64,000 nt of DNA, taken from NCBI GenBank assembly GCA_029204225.1, contig CM055111.1:45893255-45957254 (forward strand). Direction: 5' to 3'. Position numbers and translations under genes: made by a program. Source of the stretch: Diphasiastrum complanatum (taxonomy: Eukaryota > Streptophyta > Lycopodiopsida > Lycopodiales > Lycopodiaceae). Positions 23,944-36,450 of the stretch are shown piece after piece. Each line of letters opens with the position of its first letter. Within the stretch, counting starts at the first letter, position 1. The notes under the pieces are model-generated. The model worked only from the letters and a program-made list of their open reading frames with translations, was not told the origin of the DNA and did not search any database.

Positions 23944-25912
23944 ATGGCCTCCTCACCTTCTGACGATTCTGGCACCAAGCAGGTGATCCAGCAAGAAATA
24001 CCATCAGCCACCTAGATTTGGCCCTTGCCTTCTAATGCTTTGATTATATCATGGCTTCAGATTGCTGGCTCACTTCTTGAAGCAATGGATTTTTACCCGG
24101 CACTTTTCAACTCTGACATTAACATGGGCCTCGCCCTTCACGCTTACGTCACCTGGGATACGCCAAAGTCGCATTTCCACTTCCTATACCACGTACAAGG
24201 TACAGATTAATATGGACTCGATGGTCACTTTCAACATTATGTTCGATGATTGCCAGCCCATCTCTCATCGTCAGAAAAAAGTCCTGATAAAACCTTTCGT
24301 CACCCAGCCTGCACCAGAAAAATTTTGATCCAAACTAACAACGGGTACCTGATAGAGACTATCATGGAACCAGTCATTCAGGCGGCTGCGCATCTGTTAA
24401 AAAACTTTCTGTTTGTTTCAAAATTTCCCAAGGACAGAATCCAATCCACACTGCTGAGTCAGATTGTGGAGTCTTTCCTGGGATTCCCTGGTCCCACGGT
24501 TGTGCCATATGATTGGCATACCTTCAATCTCAATAAAACCAAACTTCCGAGAACATATCGCAGTAGGCCCCCTACTGTGTAACTTTGCATGTGCACTTCT
24601 CGAGGTGAAAGTGTGCGGGTTTTGCCGTTCCAGCATCTTATCATCCATTGTGCCACACACTAACCTTTATCCTCCATCAACTGCATCCACATCTACCCAA
24701 CCTACAATCATTGACATGATGGCCAATAAAAGAATGTGTGGCGCTACCCCCACTTTCTCAACCCCACCTGCTACTAGATGTTGCACCACCACCACATTAG
24801 TAACAGCTTTGGCTTCTACCACTGGCACTTCCTCTTCTGTACAGCCCCCTACCACTGTTTTTGTTGCCGCTCCTCTTCCTTTTGTTCCACCCACAACTGT
24901 TGCTTCTATTTTCATTTCCATCTCCTCTGTTGATACTACTTCTACCTCTGTTCCATTTTCTACCACCTCTTCCATTACTATCGCATCCTCCATTACTCAT
25001 GTTCCCACCGTTGTCCCTCTCCAGTTCAATCCTGCTGATTTTCAATTGTCTCCGAACACTCTGGCGTGGATGCAGGTCATCAACTTTTCACCACCACGCT
25101 AGACCACTTTCACCCCATCTTTTTTGTCCGTCCTCCACACCACCCTACAATTTTCCTCTGTTCCATCCATTCTCTCTTTTGGACAAACTGTCCCCATTCC
25201 TATTTCCACTTATGTTCCTACCACACCACCCACTTCTCCATCGAAGGTTGCCAAGGGCAACCAACCATTGCCTAATGATGCATTTGTACAAACAATTTTT
25301 ATTCTATCACCAGATTGGGCAGATCCCACCACCCCAGATGACAAGAGATCACCAGAGAACCTCATTGAAGACAATGATGACGACACTGTATAGGTCGTCG
25401 GGGCCACTACCACACGAATCCCTACAAGCGTCAATGTATCAGCTGCTCCAAAAGACTTAACAACGACCTACCAAGCATTGGGAGTATACATCCAAGATGC
25501 GGTAACAGCCAGGGCCTCATTGGACAGCCGGGACTCCAATTGGCAACCAACAACACCCAGCTGTGAGTAGAAATCACAAAGCTATATCAAGAGCTGATGA
25601 TCGCTCAACAACATGAATAAGACAGGCACCGGGAGCTCACAAAGCTGTAGCAAAAGGAGGACAACCTCAACCAGTATATCTAGAGCCTCTCCAGAGCACT
25701 GACAGATGCCTCCACCAAGGTGCGGGAGCTTCAGTCTGAAGCGTCCCAATGGCTTGCCCCCCTCCAGGCGCAACTCTAGATATATGAAACAGAAAATACG
25801 CACCTGGGGACAGAGGTGCAAGCCCTGCAAAGCGAAAAACTCGTCTGGTTAGCTCAACCCGCACCTGACTCAAGGCCACTCTCTCAAGCATAGATGAATC
25901 TTAAGACTTTTT
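23944..25912 (+). pseudogene. Extra 3' ORF of G1 (unknown, Ser/Thr-rich then coiled coil)
   Basis: It starts at an ATG in 23944 (MASSPSDDSGTKQVIQQEIP) and is broken by several stops and frame changes. The first part has WLQIAGSLLEAMDFYPALF and SQIVESFLGFPGPTVVPYDW. A middle part (24667-25060) is very rich in Thr, Ser and Pro. The last part (25480-25890) has heptad-like text such as STKVRELQSEASQWLAPLQA and TEVQALQSEKL. The layout (globular start, low-complexity middle, coiled coil) resembles the 3' ORF of G2. I do not recognise the domain. No envelope-like membrane segment or signal peptide is evident. Confidence 0.55.
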
Positions 25913-26184
25913 AAACAAGCGAAGTTTTTTTCAGAAAAACGTGAACTAAAGTTGTAACAATGGGGAATTTGAAAATCCCTCAAAAATTAACTACACAATA
26001 TATAGCTTACGAAATTAAAAACAAAAACTAATTCTTTGATAGCTTGGTTTTTTTCATGGAAATGGAAGATTCCAGAGAATGGGAAGACGAGGAGGTGAGG
26101 GGGAGGAAGTAGAAAAGAGTGGAGAGAATTTGAAAGGCAGCTATGTGGTGAGCAACGTTGGTGCTCCCTGGCAACGGTGCCAAT

Positions 26185-26981
<797 letters not shown>

Positions 26982-27252
26982 CCCCTTTCCTAGGGTGATG
27001 TCTTTTTGCTTTGGTTCTTGTGGCTCTAGGCGATAGCCAAGTATTGGCGATTTCCTTTCCCAAGCAAATCCTAGGAGGTCGTTTCCCAATCATTTTTTCC
27101 CAGATATTTTTGTTAGCAGATTCATGATCAATGGTGTTTCTGGGTTGCACAAGTGGAGTTATCTTGGGTAGAGCCCTCAAGACAGTTTTTTCTAAAGGTG
27201 TTGTAACTAATGGTTGTCCCTGGGGAATAACTTTCTTCTTGGTTTTGTTCAT
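26982..27252 (-). other. Unassigned open frame next to the inverted LTR
   Basis: An open minus frame of about 90 codons reads NKTKKKVIPQGQPLVTTPLE, then KRPPRICLGKEIANTW and TKAKRHHPRKG, a basic protein piece that stops at the LTR boundary. I do not recognise it. It could be part of a host gene or of another element interrupted by the LTR insertion, or chance. Confidence 0.25.
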
Positions 27253-27259
27253 CCCTTCC

Positions 27260-27667
27260 TCTGATGCTAATTTACATACACTCTCATCTGCTCATCTTTA
27301 GTCAAGACTCAAATCATCCAATACTCGACCTCTTGTTGAACACTCTCTGATCTTTGCTATTGCGAAATGGTATTCAGTATCTATATATATACATCATATT
27401 ACATGTGTGCAGATGAAGAAAGTATAGGGCTGCATGTGCTGTCTATAAGAGATCGAGGGTGGCTGCAATCGTTGTCCAGTCTGTTAGTGCAGCTGCGTGG
27501 GGTGAGCGTAAAAAGGGTGTGACGTCAGCTTTGCTTTTCATCCTTTTATCGCCTGTGAGAATTTGCATGTTAATATGCAGACTGCGCGACAACGCGAGTA
27601 AATATGCAGCATGAATGGAGGCAAATTAAAGATGAGATTTGGTAGAGTAGAGAAAACAAATCCAACA
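27260..27667 (-). repeat. 3' LTR of copia C5
   Basis: On the minus strand the polypurine tract AAGGGGGGG (27668-27676) is followed by TGTTGGATTTG at 27667, the LTR start. A TATA run (27381-27390) lies inside. The far end is not fixed because no second LTR is present; about 27260 is an estimate. Confidence 0.65.
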
Positions 27668-27674
27668 CCCCCCC

Positions 27675-28976
27675 TTAATCTGGATCCGTGAATGCCTTGA
27701 TCTTCAGACTAAGCAATGCACAAAATTTGTTGTGTGCATTAACATTGAGTGCTTTCGTGAATATGTTTGCAACCATGTCCTGCGTTCTGCAGTACGTTAA
27801 GCTTACTTCCTTGTCGAGAACCTTGCCTCTGATGTAGTGATATCTGATTTCAATGTGCTTACTCCTAGAGTGAAATCTAGGGTTGGCCAATAAGGCAATA
27901 GCACTTTGATTATCACAAAATAAAATTGTAAGGCTGTACTGATTCAGATTAAGATCTGATAGCAAATTTCTCAACCAAAATGCCTCCTTGATAGATTGAG
28001 AAGCAGCAATGTATTCTGCTTCTGAAGAAAAAAGTGCGACAGAAGTTTGCTTACGACTGTTCCATGAGATAGGACTGTCGTTGAAGAGAAATGTAAATCT
28101 AGATGTGGATTTACAATTTTCTACATCTCCTCCCCAACTTGCATCAGAATAACCACTGAGCTGATGGAGATTGTTGTTGCTGACATCTCCATAGCAGATG
28201 CACTGGTCCATGGTAGCTCGAATATATCTCATGACTCGTATGAGAGCCTTCCAATGGGTAATGCCAAGATTAGCCATGTATTGGCTGAGTGAGCTTATAG
28301 CAAAAGAGATATCTGGTCTTGTACAGACCATTGCGTACATGAGAGATCCTAGTATCGATCGATAAAGGTATTCTCTCATTTGCTCCACTTCTTGCTTGGT
28401 CTGGGGACATTGGTCCTTTGATAGATGCAAGCCTGGATCCATTGGTGAGTGAGCTAATCTACAATTCATTAAATTGTATCTGCTAAAAACATTGTGAAGA
28501 TACCTTTGTTGAGTGATATAAATCAGTCGATTTGCTCTGTCTCTGTGGATTTGAATTCCCAGACAGAAGTTAACTTCGTCCAGATCAGTCATATTGAACT
28601 CTGAAAATAGCACCTGTTTCGAATCCTTGACCATATTGGTATTGTTGCTGAAGAGCAATGTATCATCCACGTATAAGGTGATGATAATGAAGGACTGCTG
28701 CACTGACTTGGAATAGACGTTGCAATCAGCAGTGCTTGGTTTGAATCCTTGTTCAATGAGTAATGTGTTGATCCTCTGGAACCAAGCTCTGGAAGACTGT
28801 TTCAAGCCGTACAGTGCTTTGTGGAGTTTACAGACATGATTCTTCGTCCCTTCTAGAACATATCCTTCGGGTTGAATCATGTAGATATCTTCTTGTATCA
28901 CTCCATTCAGATAGGCTGTTTGTACATCGAGTTGATGCACTTTGAGGTCAGTAGCTGCAGCATAAGACAAGAGCAT
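27675..28976 (-). CDS. pol: RT-RNase H of copia C5, uninterrupted 433 codons
   Basis: Copia RT: HQLDVQTAYLNGVIQEDIYM, LYGLKQSSRAWFQRIN and the active site LYVDDTLLFSNN. RNase H: YSDASWGGDVENCKSTS, LFSSEAEYIAASQSIKEAFW, DNQSAIALLANPRFHSRSKH and MVANIFTKALN. All catalytic residues appear present and there is no stop over 1.3 kb, unlike every other pol in this window. It is preceded without a clean start by a truncated integrase, so it is the 3' part of a polyprotein, not a separate gene. It stops just before the polypurine tract. Confidence 0.93.
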   Translation of the reverse strand: MLLSYAAATDLKVHQLDVQTAYLNGVIQEDIYMIQPEGYVLEGTKNHVCKLHKALYGLKQSSRAWFQRINTLLIEQGFKPSTADCNVYSKSVQQSFIIITLYVDDTLLFSNNTNMVKDSKQVLFSEFNMTDLDEVNFCLGIQIHRDRANRLIYITQQRYLHNVFSRYNLMNCRLAHSPMDPGLHLSKDQCPQTKQEVEQMREYLYRSILGSLMYAMVCTRPDISFAISSLSQYMANLGITHWKALIRVMRYIRATMDQCICYGDVSNNNLHQLSGYSDASWGGDVENCKSTSRFTFLFNDSPISWNSRKQTSVALFSSEAEYIAASQSIKEAFWLRNLLSDLNLNQYSLTILFCDNQSAIALLANPRFHSRSKHIEIRYHYIRGKVLDKEVSLTYCRTQDMVANIFTKALNVNAHNKFCALLSLKIKAFTDPD

Positions 28977-30850
28977 TCAGATCAACGAATGTTTGACGAC
29001 TGGACTGAAAGTCTCACTGTAGTCGACATTTGAGATCTGCGTGAATCCTCGTGTTACTAGTCTTGACTTTCTTTGATCAATTGCTCCGTTGCATTGACTG
29101 AGGACTATAAGGAGTGATGAATTGTTGCTCAATGCCTTGGCTTTGGCAGTACTCCTTGAACTCGATAGAGATATATTCTCCACCGTTGTCTAACCTGAGG
29201 GCCTTGATCGTCCTTCCAGTCTCCTTCTCTGCTCCTTGAAGATTCTAAAGCAGTTGAAGCTTTGGATTTCTTCTTTATGAAATACACCATAGTTCTTCTA
29301 GAAAATTCATCAATAAAGGTTATAAAATACTTGGCATCCTTCAGCGAAGGATTTTTCATCGGGCCACAAATATCTGAATGTACAACATCTAGCAATCCTC
29401 TAGCAACATGTTGATGGCTTGATTTGAATGGTTTCCTAGTCTGTTTACCAACTAGACAGTCTTGACAGACATGTAACTCGACTTTTTCACAAGGATAGTC
29501 GAGATCAAGAACAATAGATTGTCTAGACATTTGTTGTACAAGAGCATGATTTAAATGACCAAGTCTATAATGCCAAAGTAAACCTTTATTTAAATGAACT
29601 AAAGTACTGAGAGCCTGACTAGCGGCAGAAAAGCAATGACTCAATTTGTACAAGTATCCATGCCTCTTTCCGAGTCATATCAACTACTTTACATTGATCA
29701 CATTCGAATTCTACTCTGTGTCCTAGATCTTTGATTCTGCTTACAAAGAACAGATTTGTAGATAAATTTGGTACATAAAGGACTTTTGAGAGTAGCTTAG
29801 ACTGATAATTAGCAAAGCTTAATCTTACAGTGCCTTTACCTTTAATAGGTTGTGTGCTATTGTCACCAAGGTGGACATATTTTTGGGTATTGTAAGGTGT
29901 ATAGGACTCGAAACAGCCAATGAGGCTAGTCATATGCTGAGTGGCTCCGGAATCCAGGAACTAAGAACTGTCGTCAGATGCTCCTTGATGGCTAGTCATG
30001 AAGGCATCATGATCCATTTCTTGAATAGGCTGTGGAACTTCTGCAGCTGTATTTTCCACTTGATTCGACTGCCCCTTGATGTTGTTCTTTGCTTGAAGTA
30101 TTCGACAGTCTTGTATTTCGTGATTGTTTTGTTTGCAATATCTGCAAAATAGCTTCTTCTTTGTCTGCGGATTCGACTGTTCCTTGTGTTGAGCTGGTTT
30201 CTAGTCTGGATTTGATTGTTTTGGGCCTCTCTTCTTCTAACGATTTGTCGAGCTCTTGTTGGTGTACAAGGAGTGAGAATCAGCTGAGGAACTTGAGGCT
30301 TCATTTCTTCGCGTGTCTTCCTGCAACAACATAGTAATCACTCTCGAAAGAGTCAATTCTAGATGAGTCGTGATGATCATCACCCAGCTGTCATAAGAGC
30401 TTGGCAAACTTGTAAGCAGTTGCATCACTATGTCTTGATCGTCAATGACAGATCCGACAATGACCATTTGTCTTAGCAGGCTCTTGAATTGATAAATGTG
30501 ATTCTGCAGAGAATCACCATTCGTCATCTTGAGGGAGTAAATTTTTTTCCTAAGATGTAGCTTGGAAGCTATATCTCGCACTTCGTATAGTGTGCTCAAG
30601 ATGTCCCAGACTTCTTTCGATGTCTAAGCCTTGGATACATGGCCGATCTGGGTATCCGTGATGTTGAGGATGATCAGCACGAAAGCCTTTCCATCCTTTA
30701 GCTTCCATCTGGCGATTGTTGCATTGTCCACTTTGGAATTCCCTTCTACACCTGTAACAACATCATACAATTCTTTTGCCATTAGTTGCCGTTTCCGGGG
30801 AGCTACGCCAATTTTTGAGTATGCAGCATGTTTGTTGGATGGTTAGCTTG
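28977..30850 (-). pseudogene. Gag, protease and partial integrase of copia C5
   Basis: Reading from 30850 down: gag (UBN2 type) with NGKAF-like start lost, then DNATIARWKLKDGKAFVLIIL, IYQFKSLLRQMVIVGSVIDD and LLTSLPSSYDSWV. A zinc knuckle reads CRYCKQNNHEIQDC (about 30125). The protease has FLDSGATQHMTS (about 29950). GAG-pre-integrase has LLWHYRLGHLNHALV and CLVGKQTRKPF, and the integrase begins HSDICGPMKNPSLKD. The second half of the integrase core and the RT start are deleted or frameshifted (29000-29260). The 5' LTR and primer site are missing at about 30850, where the G2 leader begins. Confidence 0.88.
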
Positions 30851-30869
30851 CATTAGGCATATTGTTGTT

Positions 30870-31956
30870 GTATGAATAGTGTTAGATCTGCATTTAGGAT
30901 TAGTTTGGGAGTGATTTTGCTTGACTTGAGTGGATTTGCTTGTTTGAAATCTAATCTAATTGTAGAACAAAAAAATCTATTCAGATCACCAATCTTAAGA
31001 TCCATTTGGGTCTGATATATCAGAAAAAACAACAAAAATTGGTCAAATCTGCCAGATTTTGGTCAAAAGGAGGCAAAAATCGTCATCAGAGCTGATAACT
31101 TTTTGCCCTCTTTCAGGAAACCTTTGCCAAGTTGCAGACACCTTTGGTTTTGATCACAAAACCTTCAGTTTGAAGGGCAAACAATCCTTCCCAGCAGATT
31201 TCCAGAAACATCAGAAAAACCATCAAAAAACACCAAAAAATCAGCAAAACTCTAAAAATACAGAAAAAGAACCTTCACCCCATTCATTGTGCATAGGTGT
31301 GATTCAGATCTATCTACTGCCAGGTCGACAAAGAATAAGGTTTTTCAGAAGATCAGTTGTCATATTGCCATATTTTTGCCAATAAAAGTCACTTTTTTGC
31401 AAAAATACCAGTATTACTCTAGATTCTTTACCAAAACCTTCGCTGAGTTACCAAAACATTCTATCTATAGTAAAATACTATTTTTGAGTTCGGCAAAGAT
31501 TCTTCTTGTCTAGATCATAGAAAATCTTGATTTTTACCCTCGCTAAACTACAAAAACCATGTTTTTTTGTGTCAAAAACCTTCGCCGGGTTTACCATAGC
31601 TTTATTTGTGTCAAATCTTGAATCTGAGAGGTCAACAAAGGTTATTTTCCTAGAAATTATCAGAAGAGTTGATCAGAGAGTTTTTTTTTCCAAAATAGCA
31701 CTGTTGAACCTTCGTCGAGCCAATCTTCGCCTAGGAAACCTTCGCCAGTTCTATTTGGGTCAAATATGATACAATCTGATTTGGATTCTGAGAAATTTTT
31801 CATTTTTCAGAAGTATCGATTGATTGAATTTCGAAATCTTTTTCACAATATAGAAATCAGATTCTTGAAAAGTGGAATAGATCTAGCAGATATGATCTAA
31901 GATAGTTTTGATTGAAAAATCTAGATCCAATCTCATTGTCTACTTGATTTTAATTT
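30870..31956 (+). repeat. G2 leader with repeated CCTTCGCC motifs
   Basis: There is no gene in 1.1 kb. The motif AACCTTCGCC and variants recur near 31436, 31577, 31706, 31723 and 31737, with looser forms at 31117 and 31536. This parallels the CTCTCGC leader of G1 and the TCTCAACCGG leader of element A. The 5' LTR of G2 is not present. Confidence 0.6.
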
Positions 31957-32800
31957 TTGAAGATGGTTGCCCCTAGAGGTGCTCCTCAGGAAGTCAATTC
32001 AATCATTGTTAGAAGAGCACCCCATTTGGATCTACCCAAATACAATGAGGTAACAGATCTAGTTAGATTTCTTTGGATCTATGCTGAATCCTATGAAGTC
32101 TATGGCAAAATTTTTCCCCAAGATAAACTTAAGCTTTTTCCTATGGCCTTAACAAGCGCAGCACAAGATTGGTACTATAATCAAGACGAAACTGGGCGTA
32201 CAGAATGGGAGGTTGTTAAACAAGCCCTTATCACACGATTCAAACCTCGGAAGTTTATGGAAGACCCTTTTCTACTTTTAAGTAAAATTAAAATGGGAAA
32301 GCGGGAAATGGTTCGAGATTATATTGAACAGGTGAAACGCCTCAGATCTGAGTGCGAACTTGAGCTGATTACTCGAAAATGTCATAATTATGTGGTTTTT
32401 GTCAGGTCTACCTAAACAAATCAGACGTGAGCTGAAACGCCATAATGAGTATGCACTCTTGCAAAATGCTATAGATGATGCAATTCGGGAGGAGGACGAA
32501 GATTCAGATGATGAGCCGAATATCAGTATGTTGTCTTATACAGCAGGGTAGACTACTACGACATCCACAACTATTGCATCAACAAATGTCAATGCTACTG
32601 CAGAAATAATGCTCAATGAGTTCGAGAAACTCGGAAAGAACCAGCAGAAACAGATGGAAAAGTGGACCAGAGCACCGCTTGGATGCTTTGCATGTGGAGA
32701 AAATCACAGAGTTGCAGAATGTCCAAATAAAGAAAAATTTGTACCATTCTGTCGTGACTGTGGTTATGGGCATTGCTATAAAGAATGTCCAGCATGACCG
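31957..32800 (+). pseudogene. gag: Gag of gypsy G2 (capsid and two zinc knuckles)
   Basis: It starts at ATG 31957 or at the next Met (MVAPRGAPQEVN). The capsid has PHLDLPKYNEVTDLVRFLWI, TSAAQDWYYNQD, KMGKREMVRDYIEQVKRL and, after a frame change near 32395, LPKQIRRELKRHNEY. A TAG at 32549 and another frame step lead to the knuckles CFACGENHRVAEC (about 32687) and CRDCGYGHCYKEC (about 32747). The capsid is clearly homologous to the gag of element A (shared AQDW and VRDYIE motifs). The knuckles match G1 (CRECGYGHYFKNC). Confidence 0.9.
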
Positions 32801-32985
32801 AAGCCGCCACCATCTACAGCTCTTGTAAATTTAATAACAATCAAGCGCACTCTTGATGGTGGTCACTAGAGCATAGAAGCAAAAAGAACCAGTAGCGGAT
32901 CCAGTACCTGCCTATACTATTAAGAGTAATACCAAGCAACAATTCATTGTTGGCTCCTTGTTATCTCTTCTAGCGGCCTCCCACC

Positions 32986-35242
32986 TTGAAACCAAAATCC
33001 ATGGCTTCCACCTGGATTCTGTATTTTCGGTTTATGAAGAAGCATCGGTTGAGTCATCCCACCAGGCCTCCAGTTCACATAGTCAACGTTGTCCATGCAG
33101 CGAGATCATCATTCATGACTCGCCTTCCATGTCATGATGTCGTACTAGGCATACGTCGTCAGTTGCGCTTCCACCCCCTGCTGCTACTCGCACTGAACTT
33201 CCTATTCCCCTCACCTCTGATGCTTCCCTCGCCTCTGCTTCCAATCAAGGATAGTCTGTGACCATTGGGGCTACCATTCCCATCACAGCTGCTCAGGCTG
33301 CCTCACCCCCGCACACCGAAGTTATTTCATCGAACACACAGTACTTCATGGATATGTTCGATGATTTTGACCCCCTTGGGGCCTCCGAAGTTTTTGAAAT
33401 GCCCCAGAGCCCTGCGCCCTTTGAACTCCAATTTCCTGGAAGAGGATTCAAACAAATCCATGATACTACTGTCAGTGTTGAAGATTCATGTCAGCCACTT
33501 TAAGTTGAAGACAGCCCAACCACACTTCAGGTCGACCAAGATGTGAAATCATTGAAGCAGTTCAATGCCACCGTGATGGAGGGCTTTGAAGAAGATGATG
33601 TTTTTGAAGAAGAAGAATTACCGGCACCTATTTCACGCCAACCAAGGACAATACCATCAGGTCCTCCTGCTGCTGCCTCCTCCACGACAGTAGATTCTGG
33701 TAATGCTCTTGGTTTGGTCTCAAGCCTTGCGCAAGTGATCCAGTCTATGCTGGATAAGAAAAAAGAAATGGAACAGAGAATTTTAGACATGGGGTCCGAA
33801 AACACTCTCATCAGCTAGAAGATTGTCCAATTGGATTGAGAATTGAAGATCGCCAAGTAGCACGAAAAAAAATTTGAAGATGAAAAGAAGACGACACAAC
33901 AACAGGCTGAACGTTTCGAAGGATACGTCAACTCCCTACAGAATGCCATGACAACCGCGCAAGATCAGGTGGACAAGGTGGTGCAGGATGCAAAGCAACA
34001 AGTGCAACTGCTACAAGGTCAACTGCAAATGGCGGAGCAGGATCGCACACGTCTCCAAGGTGAATTGGATGCGACCACCCTTGATGCATATCTTCAGACG
34101 CAAATACCAGATCATCTGATAACTCCGACGGAGATCACGTATTTGTTCAAGAAAGTGAAAAATTACAAAGTGACCCTTCAGGGATTCCAAGGCCGCTTTG
34201 ACAGGTTCAAAGGAGCAGCTCCAACTGAGTTGAAAAGGCTAAAGAAACCATTAGCGCCTATGAAAAAATAGCCACTCAAGTGTTGGAAGCCGGACCACAA
34301 ATCCCAGTTTTGGTCATACCGCAATTCTCTCCTCCGCACCAAACTGCAGTACCAATGGATACAGGGCTGGATTAGGGCATGGACCAAGGGGGAGCTCTAG
34401 AAATAGAAGAACAACCGCCAGTTGTACAGGCAGTGCCAGCGGGTCCATCCTCATCAAGGATGACATTGTTATTCAGAAGGCCCATCAGCGTCGAGGACTA
34501 GATCCAAAGTTTTTTATTGCAACATCTTCATGAGTCCTCGCGTGGTGGATGGGTCTTTAAGTTCAAGACCTCGGAAGTAGAGGCCGGCAAAGCAGTGGAC
34601 AAAATACCTGCATTGGGAGAGCAGCTGGCATGGAGAGTTACCATTTTTGAGAAAACTCTGGAATCAATCAGGAGTTATGTGGCCAGCCCTCACCAATTGC
34701 AGGTAGATCCCTATTATGTGCCAATGCCAAGAAGGAATAAATGGAAGGATTTGGGATTGGCTATGGACAAAATCACAATCCATATGCCCAATTGGACAAT
34801 CATCCATCAGCCATATTAGTGGACGATATCAGTGGATTTTCATTGGGACTTACAAGCATATCAGTGGGAGTATATCCACTCTCCCGATCCGACAGTGCGA
34901 CAATTGGCAATGTTTGCAAAAGATTTAACTTTGTTGGCATCAGTGGCAACTAGATGGGATGATTGTCTTCCTCCTCCGGCATTTGATCCAAATAAGCTAA
35001 TGGCCTCAGAGAATATCAAAGATCAGTTGTCGGTTGCTCGTTTATATTTTTGTGCAGCAATGATGGGAGGCTCCTGGAAATCTCGCTTCACCTCTTGGAC
35101 GACCTCAAAGTGGATTGCAGAAACCCATTGTTGTTTTTTGCCACATAATTTGGATTTTAATATTGCCCGACTCGACTTTATTGAGAAGGTGCAGTACCAT
35201 TTAATAAAGATTCATCGCGAAGCCAATAGAAGTCCCCAATAA
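32986..35242 (+). pseudogene. Extra 3' ORF of G2 (acidic, coiled coil, conserved C-terminal part)
   Basis: It follows gag directly; protease, RT and integrase are missing. Segments: Pro/Ser/Ala-rich start (33000-33480), acidic part VMEGFEEDDVFEEEELPAPI (33575-33640), coiled coil (33700-34270, e.g. QQVQLLQGQLQMAEQDRTRL), and a more globular end, 34517-35242, with AWRVTIFEKTLESIRSYVAS, YQWEYIHSPDPTVRQLAMFA and ARLYFCAAMMGGSWKSRF. A few stops interrupt it (33502, 33819, 34269 and 34817). It ends 40 bases before the polypurine tract. I do not recognise the protein; it is not a known env or RNase H. Confidence 0.6.
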
Positions 35243-35280
35243 TTGCACCTCACAGGTGTCGTGGGATCGCCACCAGTTTT

Positions 35281-35603
35281 GGTGGGGGATAATGTTGGAG
35301 GGTTTGCGGATCCCAAGGCAACCCTATACCTAGTTAATAAGTGAGAGGGATTTGGCACCCTGCGTGTGTAAGTCCAACCCGATAATCATATAGTTATTTG
35401 ATTAGTTACAAGTCAATAAAAGGACTTTAGGTCTTTTTTGCGGGACTTTTAATGTCGCAAGGCCTAAATGTCAAGTTAGTGATAAAGTTGGGTTTCCATC
35501 CAATTTGGATGGTTCCCACTCTTTTTTAAAATTGAATAATTAAGGAGGCAGAAATGGACCAATAGGATTCAGAGGCCAAAGTCCTCCTCTCTACTATAAA
35601 AAG
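35281..35603 (+). repeat. Polypurine tract and truncated 3' LTR of G2
   Basis: GGTGGGGGATAA (35281-35292) is followed by TGTTGGAGGGTTTGCGG, the LTR start at 35293. A block CCTGCGTGTGTAAGTCC.ACCCGAT resembles the inverted LTR at 26 kb. The LTR is cut at 35603 by the insertion of copia C6. A TATA-like CTATAAAAAG lies right at the cut. Confidence 0.8.
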
Positions 35604-36435
35604 TGCGAAAAATGCAAAAATAAGCTTGGTAGAGGCCAAAAATCTTGTATATAGATGATTACACATGTGTGGAGCCTGTTCCCACGTGTGAAAATAATGT
35701 ACTTGTCATGTACCATAATCATATAGGTTGTACATATGATTTAACTCAAGTTCTAGTGGCTAAAAAGGCCAAAAACTAGTTTTCTAGACATATGACACAT
35801 GGCATCAATCTATTGATTGCATGAGACAACTATTTTGGTTAGGTGTCACATCCCATGTGTAGAGGACAGATCACACGTGTGGAATAAGCTGAAGTAGGCA
35901 AATTTGGACTTCTAGAATATTTCCAAGTAGATCTCCATATAGAAGGAAAATGGACCAAAAGTGCTCAAAATAGAAGGTTTTGTCCAAGTGTCAGTTTTGC
36001 ATGATGAATCATCATATGACAAAGCACCTTCACACATGTGGGATTAGAGGGATGATCAGTACCACGAGCTCCCACTTATTGTATATATAGAGCCACATTT
36101 GGCCATAATCAATGTGAGACACCAGTCTTGGTTTTGGAAGCAATTTTGAGTGATTCTCTCCATTTGTCTACATTTGTTTTGATTATTTTGAGGTTCTATC
36201 AATGTGTACTTGATTTTCAGGTTGGAGTCTGTACTCAGACAGTGTTTCACACGTGTGAAACCATAAAGTACACTTACCTTCAATTAATGATTGTTCTTGT
36301 TAGGATTTTGTGTCTAGAATTGATCTAGATTGATCTTAATCTGAAGTAGATTAATAGATCAAGTAATCTGACAACCAATCCCTCTTGAGGATCAGATTAG
36401 GATCCACTCTTGGTCCTTTTTGTACTTTTTGCACA
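35604..36435 (+). repeat. 5' LTR of copia C6, with primer site 36436-36450
   Basis: It starts TGCGAAAAATGCAAAAATAAGC and ends GCACA, 832 bp, followed at once by TGGTATCAAAGCCAAG (initiator-Met primer site). An inverted homologue lies at 49803-50639 (837 bp). It is unusually rich in CACACGTGTG-type palindromes, including a perfect 16-mer TTTCACACGTGTGAAA at 36247-36262. A TATATATAG box lies at 36081. Confidence 0.9.
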
Positions 36436-36450
36436 TGGTATCAAAGCCAA

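Larger units (their letters stand above)
5250..25960 (+). mobile_element. Ty3/gypsy element G1, interrupted twice, 3' LTR missing
   Basis: The order is 5' LTR (5250-6115), primer site, leader, gag zinc knuckles, protease, RT, RNase H, integrase and an extra 3' ORF (23944-about 25912). The leader is split by element A; removing A and one GTGTG copy rejoins 6275 to 14490. The integrase is split by copia C4. Most of the gag capsid region is missing. No plus-oriented 3' LTR follows; instead an inverted LTR of a related family lies at 26185-26981, so the 3' end was lost in a rearrangement. The protease motif DGGSGVN and an ORF beyond integrase suggest the Tat-like side of plant gypsy elements; this placement is inference. 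Confidence 0.8.

Noticed and set aside
24667-25060. Minus-strand glycine/valine-rich protein
   Set aside because: It is the complement of the Thr/Ser-rich part of the G1 3' ORF and arises from composition.
36436-36450. tRNA gene remnant
   Set aside because: TGGTATCAAAGCC is a primer-binding site next to an LTR; no tRNA fold surrounds it. The same holds for 21717, 45733 and 48551.
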